Of a stretch of 59,817 nucleotides of DNA, positions 53,055-59,817 are shown piece by piece. The DNA lies in the NCBI GenBank assembly GCA_002428325.1, contig DIVR01000042.1, positions 1 to 59,817 on the forward strand, read 5' to 3'. Position numbers and translations under genes: made by a program. Below the pieces are notes generated by a model. The model was not told the origin of the DNA, did no database searches, and was given only the letters and a program-made list of their open reading frames with translations. The stretch's first letter is position 1, and each line of letters starts with the position of its first letter. The DNA comes from a bacterium UBP4_UBA6127 (GTDB lineage: Bacteria > UBP4 > UBA4092).

Positions 53055-54122
53055 ATGAAAACAAATAAATCATCTCATTTCCAATCCATGGGAGTCCCAT
53101 TAGTGGCCATCCTGGTCTCTCTGATAATTGGAGGGATTTTCATCCTGTCGATTGGAAAAAATCCTTTTGAAATATATGCTCTTCTTTTCAAAGGGACTTT
53201 CGGGACCTCTTATGATATCGGCCAAGTCCTTTTCAAAGCCACTCCCCTTATTTTCACCGGACTTTCAGTAGCATTTGCTTTTCGGGCCGGTTTATTTAAT
53301 ATCGGAGCAGAGGGACAGTTGTATATGGGAGCCATGCTGGCAACTCTGGCAGGAATCTGGATTCCGGCTCGATTTCCATCTCTGCCATCCTTGATAGTGG
53401 TTACTGTTTGTATTTTCGCAGGATTCATTGGGGGAGGCTGCTGGGGAATTATTCCCGGCTGGTTAAAAGCCCGTTTTGGAGTACACGAAGTCATTAATAC
53501 TATCATGATGAACTTCATTGCTTATGGTTTAACGAATTATCTGGTGTTAGAAGTCTTTTCCGTTCCGGAGACCATTCATACGCCGGAGATAGGGTTATCA
53601 GCCCGTATCCCTCGTTTTGATGCCTTACTGGGCATATTTCGGGGTTCTCCGGTCAATATCAGCCTGTTAATTGCCATAAGCTTTGCTGTCCTGGCCTGGG
53701 TCATCTTGACCCGGACACGGCTGGGATACGAGATCAGGGCTGTTGGCCTGAATCCCAAGGCAGCGGAATATGCAGGAATCCCTGTAGCTAAAACCATGAC
53801 TCTGGCCTTTTTTATTGCAGGCGGTTTGGCGGGAGTGGCAGGGTCCAATTTTGTCCAGGGATTCAAATATTATTATGAAGATGGGTTTGCCGCCGGCGCC
53901 GGATTTATGGGAATCGCTGTGGCATTGGTCGCCAGGAATAATCCCATGGGAATTCTTTTTTCAGCCTTATTATTCGGGACCCTGAGCCAGGGCGGGCTGG
54001 CGATTAACACTCAAGTTCCCAAGGAATTAGTGGAAATCCTGGAAGCGGTGGTCATCTTGGCCATGGTGGTCATGACAGAGTTGTTCAACCGATGGATTAT
54101 TAAACAAAAAAACCTTTCCTGA
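53055..54122 (+). CDS. ABC transporter permease (BPD_transp_2, YufP-like)
   Basis: The 355-residue protein has about ten hydrophobic segments and the YufP-type pattern: FNIGAEGQLYMGAMLA, MMNFIAYGLTNYLV and RAVGLNPKAAEYAGIP. It forms the membrane channel with the dual ATPase. The partner permease (YufQ-like) expected next is absent; the following gene is on the other strand. A terminator for that gene overlaps its stop. Confidence 0.92.
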   Translation: MKTNKSSHFQSMGVPLVAILVSLIIGGIFILSIGKNPFEIYALLFKGTFGTSYDIGQVLFKATPLIFTGLSVAFAFRAGLFNIGAEGQLYMGAMLATLAGIWIPARFPSLPSLIVVTVCIFAGFIGGGCWGIIPGWLKARFGVHEVINTIMMNFIAYGLTNYLVLEVFSVPETIHTPEIGLSARIPRFDALLGIFRGSPVNISLLIAISFAVLAWVILTRTRLGYEIRAVGLNPKAAEYAGIPVAKTMTLAFFIAGGLAGVAGSNFVQGFKYYYEDGFAAGAGFMGIAVALVARNNPMGILFSALLFGTLSQGGLAINTQVPKELVEILEAVVILAMVVMTELFNRWIIKQKNLS

Positions 54123-54142
54123 AGATACCAACAGGAAAGGTT
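54111..54142 (-). terminator. Terminator for the tandem-receiver gene
   Basis: AACCTTTCCTG (54111-54121) pairs perfectly with CAGGAAAGGTT (54132-54142); on the minus strand a T-run of seven follows. It overlaps the permease stop codon. Confidence 0.8.
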
Positions 54143-54169
54143 GGAAATACTTTATTCAATCCCTCTGGG

Positions 54170-55150
54170 TTAATCCACCCAATTTACTTTTTCTTTATCC
54201 TCCTGATGTTCCGGCAATCCCTTGTCCTCAGGTTTAATCTGATCATAAGCAACTTTCTTGGGCAACTTAAGGGTGGGAGATTTCTCCATCAGTTTTTCAA
54301 CATTCTTAAATAAATCCTGGTAATTGCAGGGTTTCAACATAAAACAGGAATTAAAAGACTCGGCCATTTCCCTGATTTTAGGGTCATCTTTCCCGGTCAG
54401 AAAAACGACAGGCAGATGTACATATCGGTCGATTTTCCGAATGGCGGAACAGACCTGAAATCCATTTACTTTAGGGATCATAATATCAATAACCACCAAG
54501 TCGGGTTCATACGCATGGATTTTCCTTAACGCATCCAATCCATCTTTGGCGGCCAGGAATTCATATTCTTTCTCAAACAGGAGAGTCATGATCCTCAAGA
54601 TATCTTCATCATCATCAACAGCTAATATTCTTCCGTTTTTTGTAGAAATAACAGCGGCAGGTTTATCCTGGAGTTTCGTATCTTTTTCTTTGCGGGAAGT
54701 AGGCCCATTTTGAGGCATATCTTTCCAAAACCTTCGGGCGATTATCTGTTCAAAAGAGAGTTTTTTGGGTTTGGGAGGGCCGGCAGTAACCAGCTGGACC
54801 TCAATGTTACGAATCAGCCTCTCTGGGGGAATCGGTTTGGTCAGATAGAAAGTGGCTCCTTCCCGATACCCTGCTTTATGGTCTTCCACACTATCCAAAG
54901 CAGATAACATAATGACCGGTACATTTTTTTTCCCGGGGATTTTTCTGATCTCCTGGCAAACTTCATACCCGCTCATTCCTGGCATCATGACATCCAGCAG
55001 AATCAAGTCAGGTTCACATTCCCTGAATTTAACCAAAGCTTCAGGTCCATCTAATGAAGTAACGACCTCATATTTGTCCCCTACCGATTCCTTAATAAAA
55101 TCTAAAACATCCTGGTCGTCATCTACTGCCAAAATCCGATATCGTGCCAT
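54170..55150 (-). CDS. Tandem receiver-domain protein
   Basis: The 326-residue product has two REC domains and no output domain. REC1 (about 4-120) has acidic residues D10-D12 and phosphoacceptor D53 in LILLDVMMP, and Lys in FYLTKPIPP. REC2 (about 178-300) has LVVIDIMIP and FMLKPCNYQ. A linker carries RRFWKDMP. It probably relays phosphate or signals by protein contact. ATG 55150 was chosen because AGGGGA lies upstream. No kinase is adjacent. Confidence 0.85.
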   Translation of the reverse strand: MARYRILAVDDDQDVLDFIKESVGDKYEVVTSLDGPEALVKFRECEPDLILLDVMMPGMSGYEVCQEIRKIPGKKNVPVIMLSALDSVEDHKAGYREGATFYLTKPIPPERLIRNIEVQLVTAGPPKPKKLSFEQIIARRFWKDMPQNGPTSRKEKDTKLQDKPAAVISTKNGRILAVDDDEDILRIMTLLFEKEYEFLAAKDGLDALRKIHAYEPDLVVIDIMIPKVNGFQVCSAIRKIDRYVHLPVVFLTGKDDPKIREMAESFNSCFMLKPCNYQDLFKNVEKLMEKSPTLKLPKKVAYDQIKPEDKGLPEHQEDKEKVNWVD

Positions 55151-55522
55151 GGATCGTTCCCCTTTCATATACTCTTGAAGTATACAATAACTCCCAAATA
55201 AATCAAGTATCCAAGATTAAAAGAACCTCGACTGAGAAACCCGGAGTAAAGAAATTGATTAAAGGAATGGTTAATTTTTCAGGGAACTGGAGAAACAGTA
55301 GTTAAATCAAAGATATAAACTTACCACTGTCCATGTATTAACCGGAATAACTATTGAGACAAATCACTTGGGAGGGGAAGATTGAGGGGTGTCTTGGGAA
55401 TTGTTTGCCCTTTCTTTGCAGGAAAATGAGAGGCTGCACAGATTTTCAATACGGCCCCTCATATCCTCATAAAAAGACATAGGGAAAACCTAGATTAATA
55501 AGGTTTCACTCCCAAAAGGATG
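55151..55522. other. 372-bp gene-free stretch
   Basis: Nothing coding is seen. TATACT/AGTATA (about 55169-55186) forms a small inverted repeat upstream of the tandem-receiver gene and may hold its -10. A weak AAACCT/AGGTTT hairpin lies near 55486-55506, past the sulfur-protein stop. Confidence 0.5.
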
Positions 55523-57997
55523 CTAGATGAATAAATTGATATTACTTTGTTCAGCCTGTTCGATATAGGAGGCTACTCCTCCAATTATCACATTATCCAG
55601 GAGTTCTTCTTTGGTAACCCCCATCACATCCATAGACATCTGGCATCCTATCATTTGGACACCATGTTCCAGGGCTGACTGGATTAGCTGGTCAAGGGTT
55701 TCCACTTTTTTGGCCTGCATTCTCCATTTCATCATCAGGGTCCCCATCCCCAACATATTCATTTTAGAAAGCTTCAAGCCATCAGTTCCCCGCGGCATCA
55801 TCAGGGTAAACATTCTTCCCATAAAGTCCTTAGCCACAGGTTGAGGCCTTTTTTTCTTGATGACATTCAATCCCCAGAAAGTGAAAAACAGGGTAACTTT
55901 TTTTCCGGTGGAAGCAGCTCCATTAGCTATGACCAGAGCCGCCAGGGCCCTGTCTAAATCATCACTGAAGACCACCAGGGTTTTATTCTGGGCTAAATTT
56001 CCCGAAACCGAAGCATTTCCACCCTTCAGAGGAATCCCCTTCTCTACCAGGGCATTGATTTTCCCGGCTGCTTCTTCCAGGTTTACCAATAAATTCCCGC
56101 TCAGGTTGCACCAAGATTGGACATCCCGTTTAAATCCGGGATCAGAAGCTGAAATTTGGATTCTATCTCCGGGAGAAAGGGTATCCATTTCTTTTTTGAG
56201 CCTCATAATTGGACCTGGGCATTGGAGGCCGCAGGCATTAACTTCCAACAATCTGCCTTTTCCGGCAGTCTCCGGGGTTACCTGTTGAGTCAATGAATCA
56301 TCCACTCCTATTTTCAGGTCTTGAAAAATATCTTCATTCGACTGTTTCTGGGTGACTGTTTGATAGGTCTTATATCCACCCGAAAGATTTACTACATTTT
56401 TAAACTCATTTTGAACAAGGATTCTACAGGCCAGATAGCCTCTTAACCCAACAGCGCAATATATGATTATTTTTTTATCTTTGGGGAGTTCTGAGAATCT
56501 TCCTCTCAATTCATCCACCGGAATATTGACTGCCCCTTCAATGGCACCCAGAGAATATTCTTCCGGGGTTCTGACATCCAGCAAAAATTCATGGGTGGGG
56601 TTATATCCTGTCACTTCATGCCAATGGACAATTTTTACCTTGTCTCGAAGGATATTTTCAGCATTGAACCCAGCGATATTCACCGGGTCTTTAGCTGAAG
56701 AATAAGGGGGTGCATAAGCCTGTTCAAATTCCTGCAAGTCATAGAGGGTTCCCCCTTGTTTTAAGATGGAAGAAAGCACATCGATTCTCTTAGCGGTTCC
56801 TTCATACCCGATTATTTGAGCTCCCAACAGTTTTCCATCCCCGGGAGAAAACATGATTTTTAAGGTCATGGGAAGGGCATCAGGATAATAGCCTGCATGG
56901 GATACCCCATGAGTAATGGAAGCAATATGAGGAATTTTTTCTGATTCTAAGAGCTTTTCTGAGACCCCGGTAGAAGCGACTGTCAGGTCAAATACCCTGG
57001 CAATAGCTGTCGCAATAGCCCCTTTATAGATTCTATGGTTTCCTTCCACAATATTATCAGCCACAATACGTCCCTGTTTATTGGCTGGACCGGCCAAATA
57101 TGTCAGCATAGGCCTGTGGATGATAGGGTTCTCGAACTCAATAGCATCTCCCAGGGCATAAATATGCGGGTCTGAGGTCTGAAGATATTCATTGACCCAG
57201 ATTCCCCCTTTTTCTCCCAGTTTTAATCCTGATTCCCTGGCTAATTTGGTTTCAGGCCTGACCCCGATGGACAGTAACACCATGTCAGCAGGTATCTCTT
57301 TCCCTGATTTTAATCGGACAGATAACCGGCCATTTTTCTTTTCAAAAGATGAAACCCCATCTTTTAGATAGAATTCTACATTTTTAGTCCTTAAATGCTG
57401 ATGGACCTCCGCTGCCATTTCATAATCCAAGGCAACCATGACCTGTTCTGCCATCTCGACAATAGTCACCTGTATTCCAAGATGATGAAGGTTTTCAGCC
57501 ATCTCCAGGCCAATAAACCCTGCGCCGACAATAACGGCCCTTCGGGGCTTATGTTCATTGATAAACCCCTTGATATTATCCATATCCCCTACATTACGAA
57601 GGGTATAGATTTCCGGTTCATTGATTCCGGGGATAGGCGGACGGACAGGTTCAGCTCCCGGAGAAAGGACTAATTTGTCATAAGTCTCCCGGGTGATTGA
57701 ACCTGTTTTCAGGTCTTTGATTTCAATGGCCTTATCAACAGGATGGATTTTCAGGACTTCGGTTTCTGTCTTTATATTGATATTAAACCGTTTATTAAAT
57801 CCTTCCGGGGTTTGAACAAAGATATTTTCCCTGTCCTGGATAATCCCTCCAATATAATAGGGAATCCCACAGTTGGCATAAGAGATGTATTTCCCTCTCT
57901 CATATAGGGTTATTTCTGCCTTTTCGTCTAATCTTCTGAGCCGGGCAGCTGTGGTAGCTCCCCCTGCGACTCCACCCACAATCAGGTATTTTGCCAT
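55523..57997 (-). CDS. CoA-disulfide reductase fused to rhodanese, TusA and DsrE-like domains
   Basis: The 824-residue protein has four modules. Residues 1-445 form a FAD/NAD(P) disulfide reductase (GGVAGGATTAARLRRL, active Cys43 in SYANCGIPYY). A rhodanese domain follows (about 455-550, IIYCAVGLRGYLACRIL), then TusA (about 585-655, CGLQCPGP) and a DsrE/DsrE2 domain (about 675-824, IGCQMSMDVMG). Each holds its reactive Cys, so sulfane sulfur could pass from one to the next, for polysulfide or CoA-persulfide reduction. Fusions of this type are known. ATG 57997 has GGGAG upstream. Confidence 0.93.
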   Translation of the reverse strand: MAKYLIVGGVAGGATTAARLRRLDEKAEITLYERGKYISYANCGIPYYIGGIIQDRENIFVQTPEGFNKRFNINIKTETEVLKIHPVDKAIEIKDLKTGSITRETYDKLVLSPGAEPVRPPIPGINEPEIYTLRNVGDMDNIKGFINEHKPRRAVIVGAGFIGLEMAENLHHLGIQVTIVEMAEQVMVALDYEMAAEVHQHLRTKNVEFYLKDGVSSFEKKNGRLSVRLKSGKEIPADMVLLSIGVRPETKLARESGLKLGEKGGIWVNEYLQTSDPHIYALGDAIEFENPIIHRPMLTYLAGPANKQGRIVADNIVEGNHRIYKGAIATAIARVFDLTVASTGVSEKLLESEKIPHIASITHGVSHAGYYPDALPMTLKIMFSPGDGKLLGAQIIGYEGTAKRIDVLSSILKQGGTLYDLQEFEQAYAPPYSSAKDPVNIAGFNAENILRDKVKIVHWHEVTGYNPTHEFLLDVRTPEEYSLGAIEGAVNIPVDELRGRFSELPKDKKIIIYCAVGLRGYLACRILVQNEFKNVVNLSGGYKTYQTVTQKQSNEDIFQDLKIGVDDSLTQQVTPETAGKGRLLEVNACGLQCPGPIMRLKKEMDTLSPGDRIQISASDPGFKRDVQSWCNLSGNLLVNLEEAAGKINALVEKGIPLKGGNASVSGNLAQNKTLVVFSDDLDRALAALVIANGAASTGKKVTLFFTFWGLNVIKKKRPQPVAKDFMGRMFTLMMPRGTDGLKLSKMNMLGMGTLMMKWRMQAKKVETLDQLIQSALEHGVQMIGCQMSMDVMGVTKEELLDNVIIGGVASYIEQAEQSNINLFI

Positions 57998-58231
57998 CTT
58001 TTTAACTCCCAATAGAACAGTCTTTTTCTCTATTTCTATCTATTAGACGCAGCAATCCCTCAAAGGATTCTTTTTCTTTAGAAAAACCCTTTTATATTAA
58101 GATATGGTTCCCCAATCCCCCTTTCTAAACTTTTTCCGGGACTCATGAGGGAGGGTCCTGAGTTGTAAAGATTTAAGTGGAGCAACTTAAATAGTTGCAG
58201 GAATTAAGGGATTTTTATTCTTTATGAGAAG

Positions 58232-58663
58232 TTATTTCAAAATATCCTTATATCTTTCGGGGTAATACCATCTTTTTCCGGTTTTATTATCTTGAAAATA
58301 AACCATTGTAATCGTTATAGGACCTTTATATTTGTTTTTCCAATCATGATAAACAACCAGACAAATCGTATCATTTCCGAAAATTGGCTTTGAACTATAA
58401 ACAGGCTGAAGCGGCTTTAATGTATCGTCCATGATACCTGGCAGGCGCGTATCATTACTTGAGGTGATTTTCGCTTTGCTTACCTCATCCAGATAAGCCA
58501 CCGCCGACTTGTTAATGGTCTTGATATCATTATTCTTTTGGTCCGTTTTATATCCCAAATACCCTGAATAAAGATACGTCCATAAAAAAAAGGTTAATAC
58601 AACCGTTACAGTGATTATTACAATTTTCTCTGCGTTAATTGTGATAGTAACAGTCATACCCAT
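58232..58663 (-). CDS. Hypothetical membrane-anchored protein
   Basis: The 143-residue protein has one N-terminal membrane helix (about 13-32) and a polar outer domain with VYHDWKNKYKGPITITMVYF and YYPERY. I do not recognise it. It starts 5 nt after the stop of the next gene, so the two form a pair. The area is AT-rich relative to the housekeeping genes, near an RHS remnant. Confidence 0.55.
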   Translation of the reverse strand: MGMTVTITINAEKIVIITVTVVLTFFLWTYLYSGYLGYKTDQKNNDIKTINKSAVAYLDEVSKAKITSSNDTRLPGIMDDTLKPLQPVYSSKPIFGNDTICLVVYHDWKNKYKGPITITMVYFQDNKTGKRWYYPERYKDILK

Positions 58664-58668
58664 TTACC

Positions 58669-59052
58669 TCAAAATGATTGGGGATAGAAAAAATCGTTTT
58701 TCACCATTTCCGGAAATGCTTGGTACTCTAATTTTTTTATATCAACATAAAAACAGTTCATGCCAAATATTTCATGTTCAGTAACCAGGAGAATTGTATC
58801 TTCTACTTTATAAACAAATATTTTATTTATATATTCTTTTTTCAGAAAATCATCAATTAACTGTTCATAAAACATCTTTTTATCCATAATCTTGATGGCG
58901 GTATAATCCCAATCATGAGAATAATTCATAAACCGATATTCTTTTCTTATTAAATCAACTAACAATGAATAACCTGATGTAAATATAAAGAGAAATGAAG
59001 TTATCAAGAAGGTAAGTAATACTATCTTTTTAGGGGACATCTCTTTTTTCAT
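58669..59052 (-). CDS. Hypothetical membrane-anchored protein
   Basis: The 127-residue protein has a membrane helix (about 9-30) and a small Tyr/Phe-rich outer domain (KIFVYKVEDTILLVTEHEIF). No family is recognised. It is the first gene of the pair. Its AT-rich base use and setting near an RHS core suggest it could be an immunity- or toxin-related orphan; that is inference. Confidence 0.5.
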   Translation of the reverse strand: MKKEMSPKKIVLLTFLITSFLFIFTSGYSLLVDLIRKEYRFMNYSHDWDYTAIKIMDKKMFYEQLIDDFLKKEYINKIFVYKVEDTILLVTEHEIFGMNCFYVDIKKLEYQAFPEMVKNDFFYPQSF

Positions 59053-59231
59053 ATCAACTCGACCGATACAATTTCATCACTTTTTTTTCATATCTTGCAT
59101 TGTATTATTATATGCTGCATCCGTCAAGATATCGTATTGTGTATATATTCCTTTTTTTTGCCAGCATAAAGGCATGCTTATCAATGGATCATTATTCTTA
59201 CTATTCACCATGCTTATAATCCATCCTCATC

Positions 59232-59417
59232 CTATCCCTTAATGGGATCATTAAAGGTATATTGATACAGATTCGGTCCATCCAATTTATAGGGTTCCCA
59301 GCTCAACCATCTGCCGATTTCAGGGTCATACCATTAGAGCTGGACTTCTGGGTCCCATTCCTTCCCTGCCAGGTGCCTGAAGCGACCCAGTGGGTCGCCA
59401 CTACTGGAGTGAGCCTG
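59232..59417 (-). pseudogene. RHS repeat core-domain remnant
   Basis: On the minus strand this reads GDPLGRFRHLAGKEWDPEV-QL, an in-frame TAA (59334-59336), then WYDPEIGRWLSWEPYKLDGP and NLYQYTFNDP, ending at a TAG. That is the RHS-associated core signature (YDPxxGRFxSxDP, NLYxYxxNDP) from the end of a polymorphic-toxin or wall-associated protein. An upstream TAG at 59418-59420 also breaks the frame, so the gene is a decayed fragment. Confidence 0.8.
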
Positions 59418-59547
59418 CTAGTTTCCGGTTATGGCTGTCTAATGGCTAGTCAATATACTATTCCTTCTTTATTATTAATCATGTTGAATATCCATCTATT
59501 ACAGAATGGCTTTTTAGTTCTTGTCATGTAGCCTTTTTCCACAGAGC

Positions 59548-59817
59548 TTAATGACTATACATCACCCAATGGTTTTTAATATCCTTCGTTTTTTGTAGAT
59601 AAGCTAACTCCCTTTTAGCTTCCTCAGATGAATAATAAACATAGCCTCCTCGGGTAAAAGGAAAAACTCCACCTGTCTCAAAGAATACTAAATAGTTACC
59701 CTCGCCATAGTAACTGATCCTCACTGGATCTGCAGGATAAAAAGATGAAAGTCCCTTTATATAGTAATCTTTTGACCTTCCAGGCACTACCTGCCGGTCC
59801 CAGTTAAGGGTATTGGT
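59548..59817 (-). CDS. Hypothetical protein, N-terminus cut by window edge
   Basis: The frame is open to the right edge. A GTG at 59787 could start a 79-residue product, but the reading continues upstream (ending TNTLNWDRQVVPGRSKDYY at the edge), so the true start may be outside. The visible part is polar and Tyr-rich (GGYVYYSSEEAKRELAYLQK). No family is recognised. Confidence 0.45.
   Translation of the reverse strand, partial: TNTLNWDRQVVPGRSKDYYIKGLSSFYPADPVRISYYGEGNYLVFFETGGVFPFTRGGYVYYSSEEAKRELAYLQKTKDIKNHWVMYSH

Noticed and set aside
59262..59531. Forward ORF opposite the RHS remnant
   Set aside because: It mirrors the RHS fragment on the other strand and has no start signal.
1..59817. 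CRISPR arrays, insertion sequences, rRNA
   Set aside because: No repeat-spacer array, transposase or rRNA sequence was seen.

Overview
The window is a gene-dense bacterial chromosome segment with mostly housekeeping content. The host is probably a diderm (Gram-negative-type) bacterium: it carries an LptF/LptG-type permease, a YidC with a large periplasmic domain, several lipoproteins and periplasmic TPR proteins. I cannot assign a phylum from sequence alone. The mixture of conserved clusters with unusual protein variants (PheT without its EMAP domain, S2 with a long acidic tail, YidC with a helical insert, a ThiD2-ThiE fusion) fits a poorly sampled lineage. Base composition by eye is slightly AT-rich, and clearly more AT-rich after about 58 kb.

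Layout. 0.2-11.3 kb: uvrC, rmuC, a secreted glycosidase-like protein, a YfhO-type membrane protein behind folD, and a DUF2157/GDYXXLXY pair. 11.7-15.2 kb: the classic rpmH-rnpA-yidD-yidC-khpB cluster. 15.3-18.1 kb: a secreted secretin-like protein, holB and a PSP1/RicT gene. 18.5-24.5 kb: the rpsB-tsf-pyrH-frr-uppS-cdsA cluster followed by an LptF/G permease. 24.5-33.9 kb: two lipoproteins, polX, glnD, mntP, argB, a response regulator with an NTF2-like output domain, and a proline-rich secreted protein. 34-39.6 kb: a flippase-like protein with upp, then pheT, a coiled-coil protein and zapA, and a DUF151 nuclease with a small cysteine-rich protein. 39.9-42.8 kb: a compact thiamine operon (thiS, thiG, a coiled-coil gene, a ThiD2-ThiE fusion) that runs into an HU gene. 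42.9-49.8 kb: a GT87-like enzyme, a secreted discoidin-domain protein, rpsU, apt, tRNA-Arg(CCU), two TPR proteins and ctpA. 49.9-54.1 kb: a BMP-type nucleoside ABC transporter with only one permease gene. 54.2-58.0 kb: a tandem-receiver protein and a four-domain CoA-disulfide-reductase-type sulfur protein. 58.2-59.8 kb: small unknown membrane-anchored proteins and a decayed RHS core fragment.

The strongest non-gene signal is an inverted repeat, TTTGAC-N4-GTCAAA, that occurs five times. Two copies are at the left edge, one lies on a -35-like element upstream of rpmH, and two are inside glnD. My scan found no near-miss copies with 5-bp arms, while chance predicts far less than one. Two of the copies are also followed by the palindrome CCTTAAGG. 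Other signals are a two-copy palindromic repeat with a 7-nt loop, present in two divergent intergenic regions, and a set of genes lacking a Shine-Dalgarno sequence whose -10-like hexamer sits 5-8 nt before the start codon, which suggests leaderless mRNAs.
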